Positions 28,731-38,128 of a stretch of DNA of 64,000 nucleotides are shown here, one piece after another (positions within the stretch are counted from its first letter, which is position 1; every line of letters starts with the position of its first letter). Made by a program: the position numbers and the translations under genes. The notes under the pieces were generated by a model, which saw nothing but the letters and a program-made list of their open reading frames with translations, searched no databases and was not told where the DNA came from. This stretch comes from CAZZCN01 sp964652975. GTDB taxonomy: Bacteria; Bacillota; Clostridia; Saccharofermentanales; UBA5734. The stretch covers positions 1 through 64,000 of the forward strand of contig CAZZCN010000006.1 in assembly GCA_964652975.1 (NCBI GenBank), read 5' to 3'.

Positions 28731-30655
28731 ATTAAAGTCATGTCTCCAATCGTTTCGTCGATGGTGTATCCACCTGTTTCAAGCAATCTTCTCTTGAAAT
28801 CTTCACTTTTAAGTATGTTGATAAAAGTCTCGATACGATCGTCCAATTTGCCGCTTTTATAATTCACTGCTATAAAATCATAGTTCTCTTCACAAACCGG
28901 AACAAAATCAAGGTTGAAAATCTTTGCCGCTGAAAATATTCCAAGTCCGACATCTGCATTGCCTGAAGCAATAATGGCAGCAACATTCATATGTGTGAAC
29001 TCTTCGCGCTCGTATCCATAAAGAGCGTCTTTATTCAATTGGTGTAAATTGAGAAGGTAATCCAGTAAAATCCTTGTACCGGACCCCTTTTGTCTGTTAA
29101 CATATTTTATTTGTCGCTTTTCGTCGAATATATCATGGATGTTCGTTATATTTTTAGGATTCCCCCTGGCAACAATGAATCCCTGCTGTCTTTTGACTCC
29201 ACGAATCAACAATGTATTACCCTTGCCAAGATATTTTTCTATATAGCTTTTGTTGTATTCCCCAGTGCTTTCATCAAGAAGATGAATTGCTGCCAGATGC
29301 GTCTCTCTGTTTCTTATAGCAGTGATTCCCCCCATACTGCCGACATGTGATGATGATATTGAATAATTATAATCACAATTTCTAGATATTATGTCAGAAA
29401 TCACATCAATCAAGGGGTCGTGGCTGCCTATCATTACAAGCGCCCTGCATATAGCATCTTCACTTTTTAGCAGTTCAACTGAAACCTCCCTGCCGGCCAT
29501 ATATCCTTCAGAATTTATCGGGATATTCAAAATCCCATCGGCTTTTACAAAACTTGTCACCATCGCAGCACCTCTGCCTAGCGGCGTGACAACCATCCTT
29601 CCATCTACATATCCAAGCTTGACACGGACAAATTCTTCGTACTTTAATGATGATACAATTGTTTTCGTCAGAATAGCATTGATTTTCGGAACAGCTGGAA
29701 TCTGGATTTTCATAATATATGCAATAACTTTTTTGACTATCTTCTCCATTACTATAATTCCTGATACCGGATAACCCGGGACCCCTATAACGGGACGCTT
29801 TTTAACAATTGCCAGTATTGAAGGCTTTCCCGGCTTGATAGCAATTCCATGTACGAATACCTCACCCATTTCAAGAAGAACTTTTGATGTATAGTCCTCT
29901 CTTCCTGCGGACGAGCCCGCGTTTACAATTACAATGTCACACTCAGCTGTCGCAGTATCCACAGCCTGCCTGATCAAATTTTCACTATCAGGAGTGATGG
30001 GATATGTTTTAGGTATTGCTCCCATTTCCAGTAGTATGGCGCTGAAAATTGAAGAATTGAATTCAATGATTTCACCCTTTGCGGGATTGTCGGTTGGTGC
30101 CACTATTTCATCACCGGTTGGAATAATTCCGACGATGGGTTTTTCCCATACTCTGATTTGAAGAATTCCGCCGGCCATAGCCGCACCTATTGAAGCTGGA
30201 TTCAAAATAAAATTCGCAGGTAGGATCATATCATTTTCACAAATGTCTTCTCCTATCTGACGTATGTTCTGCCATGGTGAAACCGCAACTGTTAATTTTA
30301 TAAATTCTTTCCTGTCGGTATCAATGACATCTTCCACCATGACAACTGCGTCATAGGTGTCGGGAATTGCGTCTCCTGTGTCAACTCTGATAAAATCAGC
30401 CTCTTCGCATAATGTAACGGGTGTAGTATCCGATGCTCCGAAAGTTATAGAAGCACGCAGGGCAATTCCGTCCATCGCGCTTGCATTATAATGCGGTGAT
30501 GATATTTTTGCGTATAACGCTTCGGATGTGATACGTCCGAGCGACTGTGCTACTGGTATCATTTCTGTACCAAGTTGGTTACAATCACATAATTTTGAAA
30601 GATACAGGTGCAATGCATCTTCAATTTCCATGTTGTTTAAGTATTTGTATGCCAT
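28727..30655 (-). CDS. moeA: MoeA molybdotransferase fused to a binding-protein-like domain
   Basis: A 642-residue two-domain protein. Residues 1-410 are MoeA (AMDGIALRA, PVPTGDE-like GIIPTGDEIV, and SSAGREDYT), which inserts molybdate into adenylylated molybdopterin. Residues of about 420-642 resemble a periplasmic-binding-protein/LysR-substrate fold (PF12727 type; motifs RQKGSGTRILLDYLL and NADVGLGIFSAAKI). No signal peptide is present, so the second domain works in the cytoplasm, perhaps sensing molybdate or tungstate. This fusion is known in archaea and clostridia. It overlaps moaA by four bases and is preceded by the second moeA gene with a 16-base gap. Confidence 0.92.
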   Translation of the reverse strand: MAYKYLNNMEIEDALHLYLSKLCDCNQLGTEMIPVAQSLGRITSEALYAKISSPHYNASAMDGIALRASITFGASDTTPVTLCEEADFIRVDTGDAIPDTYDAVVMVEDVIDTDRKEFIKLTVAVSPWQNIRQIGEDICENDMILPANFILNPASIGAAMAGGILQIRVWEKPIVGIIPTGDEIVAPTDNPAKGEIIEFNSSIFSAILLEMGAIPKTYPITPDSENLIRQAVDTATAECDIVIVNAGSSAGREDYTSKVLLEMGEVFVHGIAIKPGKPSILAIVKKRPVIGVPGYPVSGIIVMEKIVKKVIAYIMKIQIPAVPKINAILTKTIVSSLKYEEFVRVKLGYVDGRMVVTPLGRGAAMVTSFVKADGILNIPINSEGYMAGREVSVELLKSEDAICRALVMIGSHDPLIDVISDIISRNCDYNYSISSSHVGSMGGITAIRNRETHLAAIHLLDESTGEYNKSYIEKYLGKGNTLLIRGVKRQQGFIVARGNPKNITNIHDIFDEKRQIKYVNRQKGSGTRILLDYLLNLHQLNKDALYGYEREEFTHMNVAAIIASGNADVGLGIFSAAKIFNLDFVPVCEENYDFIAVNYKSGKLDDRIETFINILKSEDFKRRLLETGGYTIDETIGDMTLI

Positions 30656-30671
30656 ATCTCAATCCCTCTTT

Positions 30672-31898
30672 CTAAAACAACACTACTTTTACAGGTTCGC
30701 ATGCAGACAGTCCTTCCGCACCTCTAGCAATGTGCACGAAACCGTCTGCCATGACAAGTGATGTTATAAGACCTGATTTTCCGAAAACCGGTGTTGCTAT
30801 TGTTTTCCCGTCTGTCTCTTCTATTTTCACAGGGAGGAATTCTTCACGGCCATTGTTGGATGGATAATTGCCTTTCATCACAGCATCGACAATCACCTTT
30901 TGTCTTGTTTTCAAGCCTTCCATTTGAGAAATCAATTCAACAACAAAAATTTTAAAAATCATATATGCCGAGACAGGATGTCCTGGAAGTCCTATTAATG
31001 CTCTATTTCCGGATTTGCCTATTATAGTTGGTTTTCCCGGTTTTACTGCTATGCCATGGACAAGAATTCCCGAATCGCTTAATTTGTCGATCACCTTATA
31101 AGTCTCGTCTCTTGTTCCGACTGAGCTTCCTCCGGAAATCAGGACAATATCGCATTCACCCATCGCTCGACTTGCAGCATCAAGTATAAGGTCATAATTG
31201 TCTTTGACAATCCCATATAATACCGGGATGCATCCCTGCGAAAGAATTCCGGAATACAGAGTATATGAATTGATATCCCTTATTTTGGAACAGTTCTTGA
31301 TGCTGCTTTTTACTTCCACCACCTCATCCCCGGTTGAGATAATTGCAATTTTTATTTTCTTGAAAACACTTACTTTATCAAACCCGATGGCAGCAAGCGC
31401 TCCAACTTCCTGTGGACGTAGCAATGTACCTGCTAGAACAACTGGCTGAGCCACTCGGACATCATCGCCCTTGAAAGTCACATTATTACCAGGTGCAGAG
31501 GATTTGAAAAGATTGATGGTTCCGTCCTTATAGTCTTCGGAATATTCGATCATTACTACGGAATCGGCATACTGCGGAAGTGCTCCGCCTGTCGGAACGT
31601 AACAAGACTGACCTTTGCTCAAAGCAAAGTCTGGGTATTGCCCCATCAGAACCTCGGGTAGAAGATTCAATTGAACAGGCTGCGATTCCCCGGCACCAAA
31701 AGTATCGGATGAAATAACCGCATATCCGTCCACATTCGAACGGTTAAATCCCGGAACATCCTCAGAAGAAAAAACTGTTTCGGCCAGAATTCTTCCGGTA
31801 CAATTATTAAGATCTGTCAATTCGGAATCCAATGGAAAATCTGCAAATTCATTTCTCAATATTTCCATTACTTGCTGTACCGTTTTCACATCTAACAC
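30672..31898 (-). CDS. moeA: Molybdopterin molybdotransferase MoeA (single-domain)
   Basis: A MoeA protein of 408 residues from the GTG at 31896-31898 (GGAGG is 12 bases upstream, a rather long spacing; an open frame extends to 31949 but lacks a site). Motifs: NVDGYAV, KFIISTGDE-like IAIISTGDEVV, ISGGSSVGTRDETYK and the LPGHPVSAYMIF segment. It inserts the metal into molybdopterin. With the neighbouring MoeA-fusion it forms a pair; in organisms with both tungsten and molybdenum enzymes such pairs are thought to discriminate the metals, which is an inference here. It is the first gene of the moeA-moeA-moaA-moaC-MOSC unit. Confidence 0.92.
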   Translation of the reverse strand: MLDVKTVQQVMEILRNEFADFPLDSELTDLNNCTGRILAETVFSSEDVPGFNRSNVDGYAVISSDTFGAGESQPVQLNLLPEVLMGQYPDFALSKGQSCYVPTGGALPQYADSVVMIEYSEDYKDGTINLFKSSAPGNNVTFKGDDVRVAQPVVLAGTLLRPQEVGALAAIGFDKVSVFKKIKIAIISTGDEVVEVKSSIKNCSKIRDINSYTLYSGILSQGCIPVLYGIVKDNYDLILDAASRAMGECDIVLISGGSSVGTRDETYKVIDKLSDSGILVHGIAVKPGKPTIIGKSGNRALIGLPGHPVSAYMIFKIFVVELISQMEGLKTRQKVIVDAVMKGNYPSNNGREEFLPVKIEETDGKTIATPVFGKSGLITSLVMADGFVHIARGAEGLSACEPVKVVLF

Positions 31899-31991
31899 TA
31901 TTCTGTATATCCTCCGTATTAAAATTATTTTTTCTCGTAAACGCCACACATCACATAATTACCTGTTGCTCTCAAACATCTGTCTAACTGA

Positions 31992-32111
31992 GTTAGTTGT
32001 TAAGGCTTACTTCTTTTGCATGTTAGTTGGTAAGGTTTACTTCTTTTGCATCTTAACTGGTAAGGTTTGCTTCTTTTGCATGTTAGTTGGTAAGGTTTAC
32101 TTCTTTTTCAT
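31992..32111. repeat. 30-bp tandem repeat, four copies
   Basis: Exact 30-base period: 31992-32021, 32022-32051, 32052-32081 and 32082-32111. The core GTTAGTTGGTAAGGTTTACT is followed by TCTTTTGCAT. Copies differ at one to five positions and there is no spacer. It lies between the moeA gene and the transporter remnant. Confidence 0.95.
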
Positions 32112-32133
32112 CTAGGTAAAGTATATTTCGTAT

Positions 32134-32367
32134 TTACCAGTTTCGTAAAAACATTTTGGTCTTTTCGTGCTCTGGTTGGTGAAAAACGCGGTCCGGCGGA
32201 CCTTTTTCAACCAATTCACCATCCCATAATATAAGAACTTAATCGGCTATCCTAATGGCCTGGGAAGGGTTATGGGTTGTAAAAATAATTGTCGAGCCTG
32301 TCTCTTTGCGAACAATCCAGTTAAAATAAAAAGATATTGCAAGTAGAATAATTCCAATATCAAAACG
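32134..32367 (-). pseudogene. Remnant of a tungstate/molybdate ABC transporter (permease end fused to ATPase end)
   Basis: A broken coding remnant. Read on the minus strand from 32319, the frame gives KETGSTIIFTTHNPSQAIRI, then an in-frame TAA (32239-32241), then ILWDGELVEKGPPDRVF and a natural stop at 32134. This is the C-terminal H-loop part of an ABC ATPase of the TupC/WtpC/ModC kind. Immediately upstream in the same frame (32367 to about 32325) GIILLAISFYFN looks like the last membrane helix of a TupB-type permease. The join suggests a deletion that removed most of the ATPase, followed by nonsense mutation. Position between moeA and moaB is where such a transporter is expected. Confidence 0.7.
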
Positions 32368-32554
32368 CTATATTCTTCTTTTATATTATAAAAGTTTACC
32401 ATTGGTGTCAATGGAATTTCTATCCATATTAACGCCAGTTTTATAACTATTTTGTCAATTTCATTTAAATACGCTCAGTACGATTTCAAGATAATCTGTT
32501 ATAATAAAAACAATATAAAGTCGGTTCGATAATTTATGCGTATGGGAGGTCAAT

Positions 32555-33046
32555 ATGTTCAGTGCAGCGGTTTTGACTATAAGTGACAAAGGATTTGCAG
32601 GAGAACGGGAGGATGTCAGCGGAGTTCTAATTGTTAAATATCTCGAGGAAAAAGGTTTTGATATCAAAAAGTATACAGTCATTCCTGATGAAAGAGAAAT
32701 TATTTCAAAATCCCTGATAGAAATGTGCGACGAAATAAAAGTCGATCTTGTCATAACAACCGGAGGGACAGGATTTTCCAGAAGGGATGTAACACCTGAA
32801 GCAACTCTCGATGTAATTGAACGCAACGTGCCGGGAATACCGGAGGCGCTACGTAGCAGAAGTCTAGAAATAACGCCAAAGGCTATGTTGTCTAGAGGTA
32901 TAGCAGGAATTAGAAAAGGGACATTGATTGTAAATATGCCGGGAAGCCCGAAAGCAGTTGAGGAATACCTGGAAATACTTTTACCTGTTCTACCCCATGC
33001 TTTGTCGATTTTGACAGGTCGAAGCGCTGAATGCGCCAGGGATTGA
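32555..33046 (+). CDS. MogA/MoaB family molybdenum cofactor protein
   Basis: A 163-residue protein that adenylylates molybdopterin before metal insertion by MoeA. Motifs: AAVLTISDKG at the start, TTGGTGFSRRDVTPEAT (about residues 68-84), and NMPGSPKAVEEYLE near residue 130. All are typical of MogA/MoaB; the two names are not separable from sequence alone. GGGAGG lies six bases before the ATG, and a TATAAT-like -10 is at 32500-32505 without a good -35. It is transcribed away from the rest of the moa/moe cluster, on the plus strand. Confidence 0.93.
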   Translation: MFSAAVLTISDKGFAGEREDVSGVLIVKYLEEKGFDIKKYTVIPDEREIISKSLIEMCDEIKVDLVITTGGTGFSRRDVTPEATLDVIERNVPGIPEALRSRSLEITPKAMLSRGIAGIRKGTLIVNMPGSPKAVEEYLEILLPVLPHALSILTGRSAECARD

Positions 33047-33203
33047 GGAATTTAATATAATTATTTCTAGCAATATTATTATATTTTTTGGCAAATATTT
33101 CTTATTACTGTGTTTTTTTATCTGTTATAATTGAATAGCATGTGTATTGTTTAAATCCAATATTTTTTACAATTTTTTTATATTATTAAAGGAGGATTAG
33201 AAA

Positions 33204-34322
33204 ATGGGAGCAAGGGAAGATACTTTGGCAATTCTGCATTATGGCAAATACGAGAATCTACCGATAGTACACTTCGGGTACTGGACAGAAACTATCGAGA
33301 AATGGCATAAGGAAGGGCATATTACCGACGCAGAGGCCGTGAATGTCTGGGATAATTCAGACAATGAAGGCATAATAAGCAGGAGGCTTGGGTTTGACTA
33401 TAACTGGAACACTCTGTTTAGTGGTAATTCTGGTCTTTATCCGGCATTCGAAGAGAAGATTTTGGAAGTGCTGCCAAACGGTCAGGTCAAGAAAGTCGAT
33501 TCGTGGGGAGTAATTATTTTAGAGAAACCCGGTGTTGTCTCCATACCTTCTGAAGTAGGGCATCTGCTTGAAGACAGGGAGTCATGGGAAACTCATTACA
33601 AGCCCAAGCTCCAGATGAATTACGACCGCATAAGCAAGGAATTCCTGGCTAATTTTGTGTCAACCAAAGACAGGCAGATACCAACTGGAATTCACTGTGG
33701 AAGTCTATACGGCAACATCAGAAACATGATGGGTGTCGAAGGGACATGCTATATACTGGCTGACGACGAGGAGCTTTTTACAGAAATAATCGATACCAAC
33801 GCCAAAATGCAACTGGAGGTTGTTGAAGCTGTCCTTAAAACCGGTGCAATCCCTGATTACGGTCATTTCTGGGAGGATATCTGCTTTAAGAACGGACCAC
33901 TGGTAAGTCCAAGGATTTTCGCCGAAAAGGTCGGTCCATGGTACAAGAAATTCAGTGAATTACTGTCAGGTTACGGGGTCGACATCATCAGCGTTGACTG
34001 TGACGGTATGATTGACGAACTTATTCCCACCTGGCTGGAGAACGGCGTAAACACTATGTTCCCTATCGAAGTTGGAACCTGGGATGCTTCTATTGCACCA
34101 TGGCGCGAGAAATACGGTAAAAATATTCGCGGTGTAGGCGGCATGAACAAGACCGTTTTCGCCAGAGACTACAAGGCAATTGACGAAGAGATCGAGAGAC
34201 TCAAGGCATTGGTTGACCTTGGCGGATACATACCATGTCCCGATCATAGAATAGCACCGGACGCAAAATGGGAAAATGTTCAATATTATTGCGAAAAGAT
34301 GCGCAAGGAATTTAACAAGTAA
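33204..34322 (+). CDS. Uroporphyrinogen decarboxylase-family protein (methyltransferase-like)
   Basis: A 372-residue protein of the URO-D superfamily, more like the MtaA/CmuA type methyl-corrinoid transferases than like HemE. Seen are a central GIHCGSLYGNIRNMMG region, a DISVDCDG-like IISVDCDGMIDELIP motif near residue 265 and a C-terminal barrel segment GGYIPCPDHRIAPDAKWENV, the last typical of this branch. No corrinoid protein or activator gene is adjacent, so the methyl donor cannot be inferred. GGAGG precedes the ATG and a good hairpin terminator follows, so it is a single-gene unit. Confidence 0.82.
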   Translation: MGAREDTLAILHYGKYENLPIVHFGYWTETIEKWHKEGHITDAEAVNVWDNSDNEGIISRRLGFDYNWNTLFSGNSGLYPAFEEKILEVLPNGQVKKVDSWGVIILEKPGVVSIPSEVGHLLEDRESWETHYKPKLQMNYDRISKEFLANFVSTKDRQIPTGIHCGSLYGNIRNMMGVEGTCYILADDEELFTEIIDTNAKMQLEVVEAVLKTGAIPDYGHFWEDICFKNGPLVSPRIFAEKVGPWYKKFSELLSGYGVDIISVDCDGMIDELIPTWLENGVNTMFPIEVGTWDASIAPWREKYGKNIRGVGGMNKTVFARDYKAIDEEIERLKALVDLGGYIPCPDHRIAPDAKWENVQYYCEKMRKEFNK

Positions 34323-34349
34323 AAATCAACCAAGTAGCAGGTAAAAACA

Positions 34350-34391
34350 AAAGAGGCGGTATGTTCCCAAACACGAACATTCCGCCTCTTT
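34350..34391 (+). terminator. Strong terminator hairpin after the URO-D gene
   Basis: AAAGAGGCGG and CCGCCTCTTT form a perfect ten-pair stem, extended after one mismatch by ATGTTC/GAACAT, with an eight-base loop. A short T run follows on the plus strand, and an A run precedes it, so it may also work for minus-strand transcripts. Confidence 0.85.
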
Positions 34392-34576
34392 AAAATTGAT
34401 TTTGTTTCATTTTTCATAATAACAATTATGAAGTTATATAGCAAACTGATTTAAGTTATATAATAGAAATACTAGAAAATAGTTTGCCAAATGCGTTTTG
34501 ATATCATATCGATTATACAACTTATTTCAAAACGATATAAATAATATAGTTTTACTATGTCGTTTTACAAATCTCC

Positions 34577-36577
34577 CTATGAATCCGCTTGAACCGCTGT
34601 TTCTGGAGAATTCGCCTCAACTGTTGTTTTGGCAATGGCATCATTCCCTGCTTTATTTTTTGTCAGCAACGAGACGATGATCAAAGTTATAAAGCTTAGT
34701 GGTACTGATACAATAGCCGGGTTGTTTATTGGCATTGGTGCTACTGTGTTGGCAAGGTGATATACATTGGTGAAGGTCTCCTGAGACAAGAGAATAATTG
34801 TAAGAGAGGATACTAGACCAACACAGATGGATGCGATTACGCCTTTGGCTGTTGTTTTTTTCCAGAATAGAATCATTAAAATTGCCGGCAGATTGGCGGA
34901 TGCGGCTACTGCAAACGCCCAACCGACAAGGAATGAGACGTTCATGCTTTTAAATACAATACCCAAAGCCATTGCAATGCATCCCACAACAATTGCGGTT
35001 ATTTTGCCTGCGGCTACTTTTCGTTTATCCGATAGTTTCATGTTAAAGAATCTGTCCATCAAGTCGTGCGCAACAGCGCCTGAAGCTGCGACTATAAGTC
35101 CGCTTACTGTTCCGAGAACTGTGGCAAATGCAATTGCGGATATAATGGCAAAAATCGAGATTCCGAAGCTTTTCGCAAGCAGAGGCGCCGACATGTTGTC
35201 ATTTGTTAAATCTATTACCCCGTTCGTCATTGCTCCAAGTCCCATGTATAAAGTAAGTACGTAGAAAAGTCCGATTGCAGCTATTGCTACTATAGTTGAT
35301 TTCCTTGCTGCAGCAGGGCTTTTAACAGTGTAGTACCTGATCAGTATATGAGGAAGTGCTGCTGTTCCAAGAAAGAGCGCTATCATAAGCGATACAAAGT
35401 CCACTCTGTCTTTAGGTAAAGCGCCTTTTGCAGGATCAACTTTATATTTAAGTCCCGGCGCGATAAAATCCTTGCCGGCTGTAGGTATCTGATAGTAAAT
35501 AGCCACTTTGCTGTCCCCGTCACTGACAAGAACCTTGCTCCAGCGAATTACAACTCCTTCTTTGATTGTCTCTGTAAATGTCAACAGATTCAATGTTCCT
35601 TTGGGTGCAACGTCTGTCTTGCCTGCAATTTCGCTTAAGTGACCAACCTGGTAAAATTTGCCTTCCTTTTTAAGTTCGCCGTTATAAAGTGCAGTACCGT
35701 CGGCAAGTGTTTTAATAAACTGTGTCTCAGAGAGAATTTTTTTGGTTTTGTCAAGTTTCCATATGCTCTCTATATTATCTTTTGAAAGCTTTACAAAAAC
35801 CATGTCCTTGTTTCTATCATTAGATTTATCCTTGACTATGATTTCTCCTGTTACCTTATATGTACTGTCTGCAATAACAACCGAATTCTCAGAAATTTCA
35901 GAAACGCTGATGGTTTTGAAATCATGGTAAGCTACATTGCCTCCTTGATCCGGCTTAGTTGACAATCCACGTGAAAGTACTAAAAATACAAGGACCAGCG
36001 AAAAAATAATTAAAAGTCCGCCTTTTAGAAATTGAACATAGGTGGTTGAGGCCATGCCCGCTGTTGCAACGATTGCAATAACGATTACACCAACCAATAT
36101 TACACCTGCTTCATGAGGCAATCCAAGTAACGGTGTTACAAGTGTACCTGCGCCGACCATTTGAGGTATCAAGTAGAACATAGATACCAATAGCGTGCTT
36201 ATCGCCGCCATGAGTTGTATACCCTTTGAATTGAACTTTGCATCAAGTGCGTCTGTAAAAGTATATTTACCTAAGCGTTTCATCGGTTCGGCAATAACGA
36301 AAAGTGCGACTACCCATCCTGCAAGATAACCTATTGAATACAAAAATCCATCGTATCCATACATGGCAATCATGCCGCAAATTCCAAGAAATGATGCTGC
36401 TGAAAGGTAATCGCCAGCAAAAGCTATGCCGTTTACAGACCAGTGAATATTACCGCCGGCAGCAAAATAGCCGTTGGCAGATTTAGTTTTGCGTGCAAAA
36501 TGGTACGAAATAGCAAGCACGGAAATGATAATAGCAATAAAGATAGCAACCGCCCAAGGTGATGATATATAATTCAT
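34577..36577 (-). CDS. Sodium:solute symporter, acetate permease (ActP) type
   Basis: A 666-residue integral membrane protein of the SSS family, with a start similar to cation/acetate symporters (FARKTKSANGYFAAGG, then GDYLSAASFLG, IGYLAGWVVALF). About 13 membrane segments are visible. It probably imports acetate or another short monocarboxylate with sodium. Between segments six and seven there is a hydrophilic region of roughly 170 residues (about 215-385), absent from the 549-residue Escherichia coli ActP. It overlaps the DUF485 gene by four bases (ATGA), the usual actP arrangement. Confidence 0.88.
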   Translation of the reverse strand: MNYISSPWAVAIFIAIIISVLAISYHFARKTKSANGYFAAGGNIHWSVNGIAFAGDYLSAASFLGICGMIAMYGYDGFLYSIGYLAGWVVALFVIAEPMKRLGKYTFTDALDAKFNSKGIQLMAAISTLLVSMFYLIPQMVGAGTLVTPLLGLPHEAGVILVGVIVIAIVATAGMASTTYVQFLKGGLLIIFSLVLVFLVLSRGLSTKPDQGGNVAYHDFKTISVSEISENSVVIADSTYKVTGEIIVKDKSNDRNKDMVFVKLSKDNIESIWKLDKTKKILSETQFIKTLADGTALYNGELKKEGKFYQVGHLSEIAGKTDVAPKGTLNLLTFTETIKEGVVIRWSKVLVSDGDSKVAIYYQIPTAGKDFIAPGLKYKVDPAKGALPKDRVDFVSLMIALFLGTAALPHILIRYYTVKSPAAARKSTIVAIAAIGLFYVLTLYMGLGAMTNGVIDLTNDNMSAPLLAKSFGISIFAIISAIAFATVLGTVSGLIVAASGAVAHDLMDRFFNMKLSDKRKVAAGKITAIVVGCIAMALGIVFKSMNVSFLVGWAFAVAASANLPAILMILFWKKTTAKGVIASICVGLVSSLTIILLSQETFTNVYHLANTVAPMPINNPAIVSVPLSFITLIIVSLLTKNKAGNDAIAKTTVEANSPETAVQADS

Positions 36578-36930
36578 TTAACATCACCTCCCGTTGCAGT
36601 ATTTTCAGAACATTCATTTTTAATGCTCGCAGCGTTTTCTTCATTCGCCTCGTTTTCGGCATCCTCAGCTTCTTCTTTTTCCTCAAGCCTTGTACAGTAT
36701 TGGTTGTAGATAACCGCCTGCACCAGCGCAAGTATTATCAGTCCGAATCCATAAACAATTGCCAGATTGAGGCTTCCAATATCAATTTTCATGAGTTTTG
36801 GGTTAACAACGTTGATTGTAACAAAAGTACCATATACCACTGTGTAGATTAAAACCATGACTATTCCAAGCCTGGCTTTTTTAGCGGTTGATTTTTGTTC
36901 CTTCCATTCCACTGCGGGACCGTGTGACAT
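36574..36930 (-). CDS. DUF485-like membrane partner of the symporter
   Basis: A 118-residue protein with two membrane segments at about residues 22-42 and 56-76 and an acidic, Glu/Ala-rich cytoplasmic tail. DUF485/YjcH proteins are usually encoded directly before actP-type symporters and are thought to assist them. Here the ATG has AAGGAGGGC upstream and the stop overlaps the symporter start, so translation is coupled. The two hydrophobic segments and context support the assignment more than any motif. Confidence 0.75.
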   Translation of the reverse strand: MSHGPAVEWKEQKSTAKKARLGIVMVLIYTVVYGTFVTINVVNPKLMKIDIGSLNLAIVYGFGLIILALVQAVIYNQYCTRLEEKEEAEDAENEANEENAASIKNECSENTATGGDVK

Positions 36931-37640
36931 TTTTGTGCCCTCCTTGAAAAAAATATAATTTCATATTTTATATTTAGAAACTACATCATTGTAATTTTTA
37001 ATATCAAATTTGCTAAATCTTATTAGCGAAATGAAGGATATTCGCGATACGAATTCCGGATCTTTATATTCAGACGTTTTAAATCTGCGTCAGAATGCAA
37101 AATTTATATTTATCTATTCTAATATTCAATAATTGCAATTATCTTTAGCTGAATAGCGCATTTCTCATTATTTGGTTATACATAACTATAATAATCCATT
37201 GCAATTGATTTATAATACTTCTATTGTCAAATTATTTTTATTTTACGCCTATAGAATTTTCATTACAACAAAAATGGCATTATTATCAGAAAATATTAAG
37301 AAAACAATCTGTATAATGACAAATGCATCACATGTCTTCGTTTATAAAGGATAATCGAAAAGTGATTAATATACTAGAATTTCATCACTCCTAAAATTTA
37401 AAATTCGAGATACGAAGGCACTCACCGCTTTCTATTGTCATCAAATACAAAAAAGCCACCAGATTAACTGATAGCTTGTCTTAAATTAGTTGAATGTAAA
37501 AAATTGGCAGTGGAAAAATAAAAAAAGTTGTATTAACTATTATATTGTATTCATTGCAAATTTTATGAATATTATTTTATTTGATCTTTATATCCATTAG
37601 CTACACATAGAATCTTTACCTGAAATCTCTCATAGTCGTT
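36931..37640. other. AT-rich intergenic region without a recognisable gene
   Basis: About 710 bases between the DUF485 gene and msrB, whose transcripts both run leftward. I see no convincing reading frame, RNA structure or repeat. The right end of the DUF485 side would hold the promoter of the symporter operon. A faint coding-like stretch on the minus strand around 37390-37455 is too short to assign. Confidence 0.5.
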
Positions 37641-38090
37641 TTACTTTTCGAACATTTTCAAAAATTCTCCATAACCTTCCTTTTCGAGATCAGCTACAGG
37701 GATGAATCTTAGCGCTGCCGAATTAATGCAATATCTGAGACCATTTGGTCCAGGGCCGTCTGTAAATACATGTCCCAGATGCGAGTCGGCAAATTTGCTT
37801 CTTACCTCAGTTCTAATCATGAAGTGGCTCTTATCGAGTTTCTCGTTTACATTCTCTTCATCAACAGGATTGGTGAAACTAGGCCATCCGCATCCTGAAT
37901 CGAACTTGTCCAGCGAACTGAAAAGTGGCTCGCCTGAGACAATATCGACGTATAAGCCTTCCTGGCTGTTATTCCAAAACTCATTTTCGAAAGGAGGCTC
38001 TGTTCCGTTTTCCTGTGTTACCTTGTACTGGATTGAACTCAGTCCTTGCTTAACAGAATCATCAAATTTGCTATAATCTTTTTTTGTCAT
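37641..38090 (-). CDS. msrB: Peptide-methionine (R)-S-oxide reductase
   Basis: A 149-residue enzyme that repairs oxidised methionine (R form) in proteins. The signatures GCGWPSF (about residues 65-71) and [12 protein letters not shown] (near residue 120), which holds the catalytic cysteine, are present. The CxxC zinc motifs of the zinc-containing subclass are missing: the region is [13 protein letters not shown]. This is therefore the zinc-free type. GGAGG precedes the ATG. It follows the zinc-ribbon gene by 38 bases and may be co-transcribed with it. Confidence 0.95.
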   Translation of the reverse strand: MTKKDYSKFDDSVKQGLSSIQYKVTQENGTEPPFENEFWNNSQEGLYVDIVSGEPLFSSLDKFDSGCGWPSFTNPVDEENVNEKLDKSHFMIRTEVRSKFADSHLGHVFTDGPGPNGLRYCINSAALRFIPVADLEKEGYGEFLKMFEK

Positions 38091-38128
38091 ATAACCCCTC
38101 CCGTAATACTGTTAAATGTCAATCATTG

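Noticed and set aside
31899..32133. Moco riboswitch upstream of moeA
   Set aside because: The leader is occupied by a 30-bp tandem array and no conserved stem pattern was recognised; a covariance-model search would be decisive.
36931..37640. Decayed transposon or small gene in the 710-base gap
   Set aside because: Only fragments of open frame, no inverted ends, no transposase motifs.
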